Shown here: one piece after another, positions 6,821-14,645 of the stretch
How positions within the stretch are numbered: position 1 is the first letter of the stretch
Layout of the letters: the number at the start of each line of letters is the position of its first letter
Position numbers and translations under genes: made by a program
Source of the DNA: Gallionellaceae bacterium
Lineage (GTDB): Bacteria; Pseudomonadota; Gammaproteobacteria; Burkholderiales; Gallionellaceae
Assembly: GCA_003445795.1 (NCBI GenBank)
Contig: DMCN01000081.1
Coordinates: forward strand, 15,286 to 31,282
DNA: 15,997 nucleotides
Direction of reading: 5' to 3'
Notes under the pieces: generated by a model
The model's database searches: none
The model's input: only the letters and a program-made list of their open reading frames with translations
Told to the model about the DNA's origin: nothing

Positions 6821-6850
6821 TTGACAGCAACCGCAGCTCTCCCATAGAGT
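6821..6850 (+). promoter_or_regulatory. possible promoter for the hybrid kinase gene
   Basis: A perfect TTGACA (6821-6826) is followed after 18 nt by TAGAGT (6845-6850), four of six -10 matches. It faces the kinase gene but would give a leader of about 265 nt, so it may be a chance match. Confidence 0.3.
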
Positions 6851-7120
6851 TCGCCCCACTTGCAGATTCGCGCACGCACTTCGCCCCGCACGCACTGGGC
6901 AAGGCGAACAGCGGACTTCCCGTCATAAGGGGCGCAGGGGATCGCCGGCGCAAGACATGACTCCCGGGCACATGGGAGCTTCCGCCGGACAAAGGGAGAG
7001 TAACTTGCCAGCGAGTTCCACCGACCACACTTTGCCCGGAACCGGGAAATCTGCGCCTGCCTTCCATAGTCGGGCCGGGCAGCCGTCTCCCTTCCTTGTC
7101 CATTCGTCTCCACCGGACTG

Positions 7121-10100
7121 ATGGCGCCCCTGCCCGTCAGCGCGCGCAGTCTCCTCCGGGCACCGCCAGCCCAATCGCTGCTATTGGCGTTGGCCTATTT
7201 TGCCAGCGCCAAGCTGGGCCTGTTCTTTCCCACCCACGACAGCCACATCACCCTGTTCTGGTTGCCCACCGGAATGGCCGCAGCGATCCTGTTGCGCTGG
7301 GGTTCGCGATACATGCTCGGCGGCATCTTCCTCGGCGCGTTCCTGTTCGACCTCTCGCTCGGTTCCGCCATCCCGCTCGCGCTGCTGAGCGCAACGGGCA
7401 ACACGCTCACCCCGCTTGCCGCCGTATGGCTGTTGAAACGCTGGCGCTTCAACCCCTTCTTCACCCGGCAATACGACCTGCTGGCCCTGTTCGCCGCTGC
7501 GAGCATCAGCCCGCTGTTTCCCGCGGCCATCGGGATCGGCACGCTGTGGCTGGGCGGTTTGTTGCAGCCTGCCGGCATGCCGGTCGCCTGGATGAATTGG
7601 TGGCTCGGCGACATGATCAGCATCCTGCTAGTCAGTCCTTTGCTACTGAGCTTTAACAAAACCAGTCGTGCCGAATTGCGCTGTTGCCCCGCCGAATTAC
7701 TGATCTGCGTCCTGCTGCTGGGCGTCGCCGGATCATTCACCTTCCTCATCGACTTCGAATCACACGTACTGCCGCTGGCGTTCCTTCCCCTGCCGATGGT
7801 GCTATGGGCAGCGCTCAGACTGGGCGTCACCGGCGCATCGCTTGCCGTAGTAACGCTCTCGGCGTTCGCCGCCATCGGAACTGCACTGAACAAAGGCGTC
7901 TTCGGATCATTGCCGACGGACGAAGGCATGTACCTGGCCTGGCTTTACATGTTCATCACCGCGCTGATCGGACTCATGGCAACGACCATGCAGGGAGAAC
8001 GCAAGAAGATCGAGGAATCCCTGCTGGGGGTGAACGAACTGCTGCATAACACGCAATCCGTCGCACGGATCGGCAGTTGGCGGCTCATATTCCCCAGCAA
8101 TATCCTGTTGTGGTCCGACGAGACCTACCGCATCTTCGGGATACCGGTCGGCACGCCGGTAACCTACGATTCGTTCCTCGGCAATGTGCATCCGGACGAC
8201 AAGGGCAAAGTCGACTCAGCCTGGCAGGCAGCGCTGCGGGGCGAGCTCTACCACGTCCAGCACCGCATCATCGTCAACGACGAAACACGTTGGGTAGAAG
8301 AGCGTGCGCGACTGGACGTGGATGCAGGCGGCGAGCTGATCTCCGGCACCGGCTCGGTACAGGACATCACCGACAGCAAGGAAGCCCGGCAGCGTATCCA
8401 GCGCAGCGAATCGCGATACAAGGCACTGCTCCAGCAGGCCGCCGATTCGATGTTCATCCACGATTTCAACGGCTGCATCCTCGAAGTCAACCAGCAGGCC
8501 TGTGACACGCTGGGTTACAGCAGCGAAGAACTGTGCAAGATGCATCTGGGCGAGATCGCTCCCAACTTCGAACTGAACGTCAACCAGCCGAGGTGGGAAC
8601 TGCTCGAGCCCGGCAGACCGGTTTGTTTCACCTCCACCCACAGACGCAAGGACGGCAGCACATTCCCGATAGAGGTGCGTCTGGTGTCGCTCACGCTCGA
8701 CAATGAGAAATTAATCATGGCACTGGCCAGCGACATCACCGAGCGCCGCCGTTTCGAGACCGCCTTGCAGGAATCGGAGGCACGCTATCGCAACTTTGCC
8801 GAGCAGCTCCCCTTGGGTATCGTCATCATCCAGGATGGTCTGATCAAGTACTTCAATCCGGTTTCGGCCGAAATGACCGGCTACGCCGGGGACGAATTGC
8901 AGGACCGGCCGTTCCTTCCGCTCGTCCATGAGGAAGACCGAAACTGGGTGCAGGACTACTACCAGCGGCGCATGCAGGGCGAGAAAGTCGTCTCTCCCTA
9001 TGTGGTCAGGGTGGTGCGAAAGGACGGACAGATACGGCAATTGGAGGTGCATGCCAGCACCCTTGACTGGAAAGGAAAACCGTCCAGCATCGGGATCATG
9101 GCGGACATCACCGAGCGCATCCGCCTGGAAGAGAAACTGCACAACTCCCTGCGTCAACTGGAGGAGAAAGAACTTTCCAAGACCCGCTTCCTCGCCGCCG
9201 CAGGCCATGATCTGCGCCAGCCGATCGCCGCCGCGAACCTGTTCGTGGACGCACTGAAACTCAGTGCCAGCAGCGAACGCCAGATGAAGCTAATCGATCG
9301 TCTGGACCAGTCGATGAACGTCTTTTCCAACCTGCTGGAACGGCTGCTCGATATCTCAAAGTTCGATGCCGGACTGATCAGACCCCAGTTCGCCACATTC
9401 GACCTGCTAGAGTTGTTCAACTGGCTGGGGCAGAACTTCGCGCAGGCCACACTGGAGAAGCGACTGGGCCTGCGCCTTCACTTTCCAATGGGCAAGTCGC
9501 TGGTCGTCCGCACCGATATCGGCCTGCTGCAATCCGTTGTGATGAACCTGGTCTCCAACGCAATAAAATTCACGCCCCGGGGAGCCATCCTCGTCAGTGC
9601 CAGGGTGCGCGGCAACAAAGTGCTTCTGCAGGTATGGGACACAGGCTGCGGCATCGCCGAAGCCGATCTTCCTTTCATCTTCGACGAGTTCTACCAGGCG
9701 AACAATCCCCAGCGCAACCGCGAGGCGGGACTCGGCCTGGGGCTCTCCATCTGCCAGCGCGCCATGACCCTGCTCGGCGGCGAAGTCACTTGCAGATCAC
9801 GGCTCGGGCATGGCTCGGTGTTCGAACTCTCCATCCCGCTCAACGGCAGACCCGGCCATCTGGGACATATCACAGCAAAAACCAGCCCTGACGGCACAAT
9901 CGCACTCGATACGCTACTGCATGGTAAACGGGTCGTGGTACTCGAAGACGATGCGCTGGTTTCCAACGGTCTGCTCAACCTGTTGCAGGGTCTCGGCGCC
10001 GAGGCACTTCTTTTTGCCGATGCGGAAGCCGCGTTGCGACATGCCGGAACAGACGATGCGGATTTCTACATCGTCGATTTCGCACTGAGCGGTGAACTCA

Positions 10101-10285
10101 CCGGAATCGACTTCCTGAATGCAGTACAACGGGGACACCATGCTCCCATCCGCTCGGTCATCATCACCGGCGAGACCTCCTCCGGCTTCATCAGCAGCAC
10201 CCGCGACATTCCGTGGCCGGTGCTGCACAAACCGGTCAACCTCTCCAAACTGCTATCCACCCTGAATCAACAGATCGTCCACTGA
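7121..10285 (+). CDS. MASE1-PAS-PAS-PAS hybrid histidine kinase with C-terminal receiver
   Basis: 1,054 residues. Residues about 20-290 are a MASE1 membrane sensor (YFASAKLGLFFPT, FWLPTGMAAAILLRWG, WMNWWLGDMISILLVSPLLL). Three PAS/PAC units follow at about 313-420, 430-545 and 553-667; each ends in an ADITER- or QDITDSK-type PAC motif. The HisKA domain has the phosphorylated H696 in AAAGHDLRQPIAAA. The ATPase domain has NLVSNAIKFTP, DTGCGIAEADL and GLGLGLSICQ. The receiver (about 928-1050) has the acidic pair in VLEDD, acceptor D986 (YIVDFALSG), Thr in VIITGETS and Lys in LHKPVN. All catalytic residues are present. There is no output domain, so phosphate must pass to another protein. No cognate regulator is adjacent. 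The ATG at 7121 has no clear Shine-Dalgarno but precedes the first membrane helix correctly. Confidence 0.94.
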   Translation: MAPLPVSARSLLRAPPAQSLLLALAYFASAKLGLFFPTHDSHITLFWLPTGMAAAILLRWGSRYMLGGIFLGAFLFDLSLGSAIPLALLSATGNTLTPLAAVWLLKRWRFNPFFTRQYDLLALFAAASISPLFPAAIGIGTLWLGGLLQPAGMPVAWMNWWLGDMISILLVSPLLLSFNKTSRAELRCCPAELLICVLLLGVAGSFTFLIDFESHVLPLAFLPLPMVLWAALRLGVTGASLAVVTLSAFAAIGTALNKGVFGSLPTDEGMYLAWLYMFITALIGLMATTMQGERKKIEESLLGVNELLHNTQSVARIGSWRLIFPSNILLWSDETYRIFGIPVGTPVTYDSFLGNVHPDDKGKVDSAWQAALRGELYHVQHRIIVNDETRWVEERARLDVDAGGELISGTGSVQDITDSKEARQRIQRSESRYKALLQQAADSMFIHDFNGCILEVNQQACDTLGYSSEELCKMHLGEIAPNFELNVNQPRWELLEPGRPVCFTSTHRRKDGSTFPIEVRLVSLTLDNEKLIMALASDITERRRFETALQESEARYRNFAEQLPLGIVIIQDGLIKYFNPVSAEMTGYAGDELQDRPFLPLVHEEDRNWVQDYYQRRMQGEKVVSPYVVRVVRKDGQIRQLEVHASTLDWKGKPSSIGIMADITERIRLEEKLHNSLRQLEEKELSKTRFLAAAGHDLRQPIAAANLFVDALKLSASSERQMKLIDRLDQSMNVFSNLLERLLDISKFDAGLIRPQFATFDLLELFNWLGQNFAQATLEKRLGLRLHFPMGKSLVVRTDIGLLQSVVMNLVSNAIKFTPRGAILVSARVRGNKVLLQVWDTGCGIAEADLPFIFDEFYQANNPQRNREAGLGLGLSICQRAMTLLGGEVTCRSRLGHGSVFELSIPLNGRPGHLGHITAKTSPDGTIALDTLLHGKRVVVLEDDALVSNGLLNLLQGLGAEALLFADAEAALRHAGTDDADFYIVDFALSGELTGIDFLNAVQRGHHAPIRSVIITGETSSGFISSTRDIPWPVLHKPVNLSKLLSTLNQQIVH

Positions 10286-10317
10286 CCGCCTGCCACGCCG
10301 GGTCACCGTTCCGGCGA

Positions 10318-12444
10318 TCAGCTATCCTTTGCGGCAGCCATGAAGGCCGCAAACTGCTCCGCCGGCAACGGCTTGCTGTAGTAATACCCCTGCACCTCGT
10401 CGCAGCCCTGCTCGAGTAGGAACGAGAGCTGCCCGGCCGTTTCGACACCTTCGGCGATGGTTTTCAGGCCGAGGTTCCGTGCCATGCTGATGATGGTGCT
10501 GACGATGGCCTTGTCTTCCGGATCGGTGCTGATGTCACGCACGAACGACTGGTCGATCTTGAGCTTGTAGATCTTGAACTTCTTCAGGTAACTCAGCGAC
10601 GAGTAACCGGTGCCGAAGTCGTCGATGGACATGCGGATGCCGCGGTCGTGCAGATTGTCCATCATGGCGATGGCGGACTGCGGATCGTTCATCGCCACCC
10701 CTTCGGTCAGTTCCAGCTCCAGGTACTCCGGCGGCAAGTCTTCCTCTTCCAATATCCGCGTGACCATGTCGGGCAGGTTTGCATGGCGGAACTGCACGGC
10801 GGACAGGTTCACCGCCATCACCAACGGCTCGGACCCGTTCTCCATCCATTCCTTCGCCTGCCGCACGGCATGGCGCATCACCCATTCGCCGATCGGCAGG
10901 ATCAACCCGCTGTCTTCCGCGACCGGGATAAATTCGGCCGGCGTCACCAGCCCCAGTTCGGGGTGCTGCCAGCGCAGCAGCGCTTCGGCACCGACGATGC
11001 GGCCGTCCTGTAGCGACAATTGCGGCTGGTACAACACATGGAATTGTTCGCGCTCCAGCGCATGGCGCAGATCGTTGACCAGTTGCAGGTTGCGCGCCGA
11101 ACGCTCCTGCATCTCCGCGGTGAAGAAGCGAAAGCAGTTGCGGCCGTCCTGCTTGGCGCGGTACATGGCGGCGTCCGCATTCTTGGAAAGGGACTCCAGG
11201 TCCTCACCGTCGCCGGGATAGATTGCGATACCGACCGACGCGGTGAGGTTCAGATCGTAATGCTCGACCTGATAAGGCTGCGCGATAATTTCCAGCAATT
11301 TCTGCACGACCAGCGAGATTCCGCGCACTTCGGTTCCGGGCAGCATCACGATGAACTCGTCGCCGCCGAAGCGCGAGACAACATCCTGCTCGCGCAGCAT
11401 GTCGCGCAAGCGTTTTGCCAGGAGTACCAGCAAACCGTCGCCGATACTGTGCCCCAGGGTATCGTTGATGTCCTTGAAGCGGTCAAGATCGATGAACATC
11501 AGGGCGATGTTCTCCTTGTTACGCTTTGCCATGCTGATCGCGTACTTGAGCCGGTCTTCCATTTGGGCGCGATTCGGCAATCCGGTCAGAGCATCGAAAT
11601 GCGCCAGAAAGTCGATGCGCTCTTCGGCATGTTTGCGGTCGGTTATATCCAGGCTCGTGCCGACAATGGCGACCGTTTTGCCCTCCGCGTTGGACTCGAC
11701 CATCGCGCGCGAACTTATCCAGCGGATATGCTCCCCGGACAGTATGCGGTACTCGATATCGAATTCATCACCCTCAACTGCCTGCCGCAACGCCCGGGCC
11801 ACCATCTCCCGGAAGATGCCCATGTCCAGCCCGCGCGGATCGCTGCGCCGGCGCGGGTCCACCTCTCGATGCGCGAGGACTCGGTCTGCCGTGAGACCCC
11901 ATTGCCCACAGCGAAGCGCGGCTACCGTCACTGCCGCGGCGAGCAGGTCGTCCGGAAACGGCCCGTTGTCTGCTATCGCCTTCCAGAGACACAAGCCCCA
12001 CGACGCCCTGTTGAGCGCCGACCCTCGGGTCCCGTCCGGAGCGGTGCCGAAGCCAGCGTGGCCGACGTAGGACTCCGGCGGCGCCAGCGTCACGGACTCG
12101 GGCGGTGCACCGGGCACGACCAGCTCGTTGTAGCTGACCTGGCGGTCGTTGTTCCGCAGGTAGGCCAGCGTGTTTGCTGGCGTGCCCCCGACCGGGTCGT
12201 GGACGATGATCCACCGCACCGGCTCACGGCGCGGCCACCGGTGTGCGGTGTAGCCGGACGGCTCGTCCACGAGGCGCACCGACCCGGGCGGCGTCGGCCG
12301 AGTACCCGGGATGGTGAGCACACGCCCGACCGCGAGCAGGTACGGCGCCCCGATCAGATTCGCGTCGGCGATGGCGCGCCACGGGACGCCGTACAGTCGC
12401 GCGAGCTTGTACAGCGTGTCGCCCGACCGCACGGTGTGGGTCAT
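10318..12444 (-). CDS. apparent fusion: LysM + N-acetylmuramoyl-L-alanine amidase joined to PAS(partial)-GGDEF-EAL
   Basis: 708 residues from the ATG at 12444, whose ATGA overlaps the previous stop. Residues 1-47 are a LysM repeat (HTVRSGDTLYKLARLYGV). Residues about 75-215 are an Amidase_2 domain that cuts the muramoyl-L-alanine bond; the zinc ligands appear as H82 (WIIVHDP), H192 (LAHREVDP) and D202 (RRSDPRG), with AmpD-like 10-residue spacing between the last two. At about 216-222 the text changes to a PAS domain lacking its N-terminal half (only GDEFDIEYRI to GTSLDITDRK). GGDEF follows with intact GGDEF at 360-364 and RxxD inhibitory site at 351-354, then EAL with E487 (EALLRW), E581, D608-D609, K629 and E665, all catalytic-type. 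An extracellular wall enzyme fused to cytoplasmic cyclic di-GMP domains, with no membrane segment between, makes no cellular sense. Both halves individually are secure; the fusion probably is not native. Confidence 0.75.
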   Translation of the reverse strand: MTHTVRSGDTLYKLARLYGVPWRAIADANLIGAPYLLAVGRVLTIPGTRPTPPGSVRLVDEPSGYTAHRWPRREPVRWIIVHDPVGGTPANTLAYLRNNDRQVSYNELVVPGAPPESVTLAPPESYVGHAGFGTAPDGTRGSALNRASWGLCLWKAIADNGPFPDDLLAAAVTVAALRCGQWGLTADRVLAHREVDPRRRSDPRGLDMGIFREMVARALRQAVEGDEFDIEYRILSGEHIRWISSRAMVESNAEGKTVAIVGTSLDITDRKHAEERIDFLAHFDALTGLPNRAQMEDRLKYAISMAKRNKENIALMFIDLDRFKDINDTLGHSIGDGLLVLLAKRLRDMLREQDVVSRFGGDEFIVMLPGTEVRGISLVVQKLLEIIAQPYQVEHYDLNLTASVGIAIYPGDGEDLESLSKNADAAMYRAKQDGRNCFRFFTAEMQERSARNLQLVNDLRHALEREQFHVLYQPQLSLQDGRIVGAEALLRWQHPELGLVTPAEFIPVAEDSGLILPIGEWVMRHAVRQAKEWMENGSEPLVMAVNLSAVQFRHANLPDMVTRILEEEDLPPEYLELELTEGVAMNDPQSAIAMMDNLHDRGIRMSIDDFGTGYSSLSYLKKFKIYKLKIDQSFVRDISTDPEDKAIVSTIISMARNLGLKTIAEGVETAGQLSFLLEQGCDEVQGYYYSKPLPAEQFAAFMAAAKDS
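11775..11805. other. join between two unrelated gene contexts
   Basis: On the minus strand the amidase C terminus (GLDMGIFREMVARA) runs in frame into the second half of a PAS domain (RQAVEGDEFDIEYR). The amidase ends where such domains normally end, while the PAS domain is cut in the middle. Genes left of this point are proteobacterial; genes to the right are an overlapping wall-enzyme cassette of another style. No transposase, integrase, tRNA or target duplication is visible at the join. The exact base cannot be fixed, because the ALRQA residues could belong to either side. Confidence 0.7.
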
Positions 12445-13721
12445 AGCGGCGCCACGCGATGCCACGGGCTGCGCAACCACGTGCCAGCCGTGAGCTTGGT
12501 CACACCCGGGTTCGCCGCCTTGAGCGTCGCCACGTTGGCGGTGTTGCCGGTCTGCCCGCAACGGCGCACGATCGACAACCACCCGTCGCCCTTGACGACC
12601 TGGATGCGCGGCTCCACGACGGTCGGCGTTGGGGCCGGCGGCGGTGCGGGTGCGGGCACCGGTGTGACTGGGACACCGCCCACGCGCGCAATAGGCACGA
12701 TGCCGGTCGTCTCGAATGGCGGCATTTCCACCAGCGCCGCTCTCAGCGCCGGATTCGCGCCGATGTTGTTGGTCGGGTGCGCCGCATCCGTCGACCAGAT
12801 GAACCATGTCACGCCCAGGCAGTGCCCATCCGACTGCGCACGTTGCAGCAGTCCGCGCATGGCCGCGACCGTCTGCTCCGTCCGTGCTTGGTCAAAGTGC
12901 GCGAACGTGCCGGCCTCCGACACGATGAATGGCTTTCCCGGGAACTGCGCACAGAAGCCGCCGCGGTCAGGCGGTCGCCCTGGCCGGGCACCCGGAAGTG
13001 ACTCGCGGAAGCCCTTCGGCCGCCACGCCCGCAGCATGTGCCAGTAGGCGTCCGCCCCACCCGGCAGCGTCGCGTCGCCCTTCGCGCCCCACTCCATGTG
13101 CCCGTACAGATGGACGGCACCCAGGTCGCACCGCTGGATCGCATCGCGGATCGCAGGTACCGCGTACTCGCTGTCGGGGTTCTCGGGGAAGGCATCGTGC
13201 CCGCCCGCGAGCGCCGACCAGCACGAGAGCGCCCTGCGGCCGGGCACTGCCTTATCAAGGGCATCCCAGAAAGCCAGGTTCCACCGGCCGATGTCCTCAT
13301 ACTGCAAAGCCGATGCGGCAATCCAGCCCTCGATGTCCTGCTCATTCGCCGGCGACACGGCGACGAGCGGATCGTCCCAGAGGTTCGCCCGCCGGTCCTC
13401 GAACTGCCAGTTGGACAAGAGCCGCGCCGCGTGCTCGGCCCAAACCTTCGGGTCGAGCTTGCGCCAGTCGGGGTGGTATAGGCGGATGTGGATCAGACGA
13501 TCCGGCGCCGCCGCTATCCCCTGCGGCTTCCAGCCGAACCGTAGTTTCCCGAAGACATAGCGATTCTCGACATCGCCCCACTGGTCCGCGAGTTCATCAC
13601 GCGGGAAGAGTAAGTGGTGTAGCACCGTCACGCACCCCCGCCCGCGATCGACACGACACGCATCCTCGATCCACCAATGCCGCTGATTCGACCAATGAAT
13701 GCCGTTCACTACCCGCTTCAT
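12441..13721 (-). CDS. glycosidase-like TIM-barrel protein with C-terminal LysM
   Basis: 426 residues. Residues about 1-335 look like a clan GH-A (beta/alpha)8 glycoside hydrolase: VAVSPANEQDIEGW gives the Asn-Glu acid/base pair (E127), and KPFIVSEAGTFAH gives a candidate nucleophile E269; HLYGHMEWG and FIWSTD fit barrel strands with aromatic subsite residues. Residues about 340-368 are a Pro/Ala linker. Residues about 370-420 are a LysM-like wall-binding repeat (VVKGDGWLSIVRRCGQT, NPGVTKLTAGTWL). No signal peptide is present, so export would depend on a holin-like route or another system. I cannot name the family or substrate; a peptidoglycan or cell-surface glycan is inferred from LysM. Both ends overlap neighbours by ATGA (13718-13721 and 12441-12444). 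The translated start MKRVVNGIHWSN is the coupled ATG. Confidence 0.78.
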   Translation of the reverse strand: MKRVVNGIHWSNQRHWWIEDACRVDRGRGCVTVLHHLLFPRDELADQWGDVENRYVFGKLRFGWKPQGIAAAPDRLIHIRLYHPDWRKLDPKVWAEHAARLLSNWQFEDRRANLWDDPLVAVSPANEQDIEGWIAASALQYEDIGRWNLAFWDALDKAVPGRRALSCWSALAGGHDAFPENPDSEYAVPAIRDAIQRCDLGAVHLYGHMEWGAKGDATLPGGADAYWHMLRAWRPKGFRESLPGARPGRPPDRGGFCAQFPGKPFIVSEAGTFAHFDQARTEQTVAAMRGLLQRAQSDGHCLGVTWFIWSTDAAHPTNNIGANPALRAALVEMPPFETTGIVPIARVGGVPVTPVPAPAPPPAPTPTVVEPRIQVVKGDGWLSIVRRCGQTGNTANVATLKAANPGVTKLTAGTWLRSPWHRVAPL

Positions 13722-14047
13722 GTCTTCTTCGCTCCCTTCATCGCCTCTTGCACTGCCTGCCGCACGACCTGGCCAAGGACGCGCTCGCTGTCCGCCTCGC
13801 GCCGCTCCCGCTCTATCGGCTCCATGCAAGCCTGGAGAGACGCTATCGCTCGGCAGTTGGCAGAGGTCTGTTCTTGGAGACTCGTGATCTGCTCGGACAG
13901 CCGCTTCTCCACACTGCCGATCAGCTCTGCGACCTTGCCGTTGCTGCGGCGGTTCCAGATAGTCACCGAGGCGTAGAGAGTCAGAACTATCACAGAGGCC
14001 CATGGCCCCAGCTCCTTCCCGATCTCCACCCATACCTGGTCGTTCAT
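13718..14047 (-). CDS. small one-TM coiled-coil protein, holin-like
   Basis: 109 residues from the ATG at 14047, one nt after the preceding stop. Residues about 14-31 (PWASVIVLTLYASVTIW) form one membrane segment, followed by basic NRRSNGK, then a coiled coil (VEKRLSEQITSLQEQTSANCRAIASLQ) and a charged helix ending MKGAKKT. A short N-terminal hydrophobic anchor with a charged coiled-coil tail, placed directly before wall hydrolases, resembles one-TM phage holins or holin-like small membrane proteins. I do not recognise a specific family, and the holin call rests on topology and position. Its stop overlaps the next ATG. Confidence 0.65.
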   Translation of the reverse strand: MNDQVWVEIGKELGPWASVIVLTLYASVTIWNRRSNGKVAELIGSVEKRLSEQITSLQEQTSANCRAIASLQACMEPIERERREADSERVLGQVVRQAVQEAMKGAKKT

Positions 14048-14048
14048 G

Positions 14049-14645
14049 TCAGCGCCCTTGCGCGATGATCGGGAAGTAGAAGACCCGGAACGGCGCATCG
14101 GTCGGAGCAAACGCGGTGAGGGTCGCCGCCACCGCGGTACCGACCGCGTCCGGCGTAATCGATGGTGACGGACTCCGGGTCACGGTCGGTGTCGGTGTGT
14201 AGCTCGGAGTCTCCGTCACGACCCAAGGCGTCCAGGTCGGCGCCGGCGTCCAGGTCGGGAACGGCGTGTACGTCGGGAGCGGTATCCAGGTCGCCCCGGG
14301 CGTCACCGTGTTGCAGAAGACCTGCGTGATCGTCGGCTCGGGCAAGGGCGGTGGTGTCGGTGAGCTTGATTCTGTCGCCACAGCTGTAACCGTAGACGTC
14401 TCTGATGCCATAACTGTGGATGTCCATGCCGCCTCCTCTGTCTGCGTCGGCTCGTCGGTGGGCGGCACGGTGGTCACCGTCGCTGTGATAGTGAGCGTGG
14501 CCGTGATCGTCGGCACATCCTGCCGCGCGATCTCTCGTCCATAGGTACCTTGCGCCGCCCACAGGACCAGCGCGTAGAGCCCCGCCAGCATGACCAGCAG
14601 CAGTAGCAGAACACGAATCGCGTGTCTCATGATATCTGTCCTCAT
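14049..14645 (-). CDS. membrane-anchored Thr/Pro-rich repeat protein
   Basis: 198 residues from the ATG at 14645, which overlaps the previous stop by ATGA; a second ATG at 14630 is a possible start. Residues about 8-31 are one hydrophobic segment (AIRVLLLLLVMLAGLYALVLW), a signal anchor. The rest is low complexity: Thr/Val/Ala-rich (ITATLTITATVTTV), then Thr-Pro repeats with W or Y (TYTPFPTWTPAPTWTP), then TPTPTVTRSPSP, ending FRVFYFPIIAQGR. Thr-Pro stretches of this type and a terminal aromatic-Pro-Ile/Leu-Ile/Val motif are common in secreted proteins of Chloroflexota, in my recollection. It is probably a stalk or spacer on the cell surface. No enzymatic domain is visible. Confidence 0.7.
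   Translation of the reverse strand: MRTDIMRHAIRVLLLLLVMLAGLYALVLWAAQGTYGREIARQDVPTITATLTITATVTTVPPTDEPTQTEEAAWTSTVMASETSTVTAVATESSSPTPPPLPEPTITQVFCNTVTPGATWIPLPTYTPFPTWTPAPTWTPWVVTETPSYTPTPTVTRSPSPSITPDAVGTAVAATLTAFAPTDAPFRVFYFPIIAQGR
14228..14299. repeat. 18-bp tandem repeat, four copies, coding for WTP-type hexapeptides
   Basis: Four adjacent 18-bp units begin at 14228, 14246, 14264 and 14282. The plus strand reads GCGTCCAGGTCGG in the first two and diverged forms in the last two. Read on the minus strand they encode the six-residue units TWIPLP, TYTPFP, TWTPAP and TWTPWV in the Thr/Pro-rich protein. The repeat stays in frame, as expected of an expanding coding minisatellite. Confidence 0.8.

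Larger units (their letters stand above)
6737..7120. other. 384-bp non-coding gap between divergent djlA and kinase genes
   Basis: Apart from the djlA -10 box and a possible forward promoter at 6821-6850, I see no gene in this gap. The open frames it contains on both strands have low-complexity, Arg/Ser/Cys-rich translations with no family resemblance, no Shine-Dalgarno and no stable RNA-like fold that I can identify. A small inverted repeat CTCCC...GGGAG occurs at 6961-6978. Confidence 0.6.

Noticed and set aside
6648..7113. Two minus-strand frames of about 150 codons in the gap before the kinase gene
   Set aside because: They lack Shine-Dalgarno sites, overlap the djlA promoter and N terminus, and their translations resemble no protein family.
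10296..10316. Hairpin CGCCGG / CCGGCG between the convergent kinase and EAL genes
   Set aside because: It has only a 6-bp stem with a 9-nt loop and no T-run on either strand; it could be a weak terminator but the evidence is insufficient.
11700..12000. Prophage attachment site or insertion-sequence end at the join
   Set aside because: I looked for direct repeats, terminal inverted repeats, a tRNA end or an integrase and saw none; only short GC palindromes such as GCGCCGGCGC occur.
12445..12807. Upstream extension of the LysM-amidase frame to an ATG at 12807
   Set aside because: The added 121 residues are out-of-frame readings of the preceding glycosidase-LysM gene, and the ATGA-coupled ATG at 12444 directly precedes the LysM domain.
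11020..13047. A 675-codon plus-strand open frame opposite the fusion gene and the glycosidase-like gene
   Set aside because: Its translation has no domain resemblance and is opposite clearly coding minus-strand DNA of high GC, where long antisense frames are common. It also crosses the suspected join.
12929..14068. A 379-codon plus-strand open frame rich in Arg, Pro and Ser
   Set aside because: The composition is typical of an antisense shadow of GC-rich genes; the minus strand there has overlapping starts and stops and recognisable LysM and coiled-coil text.
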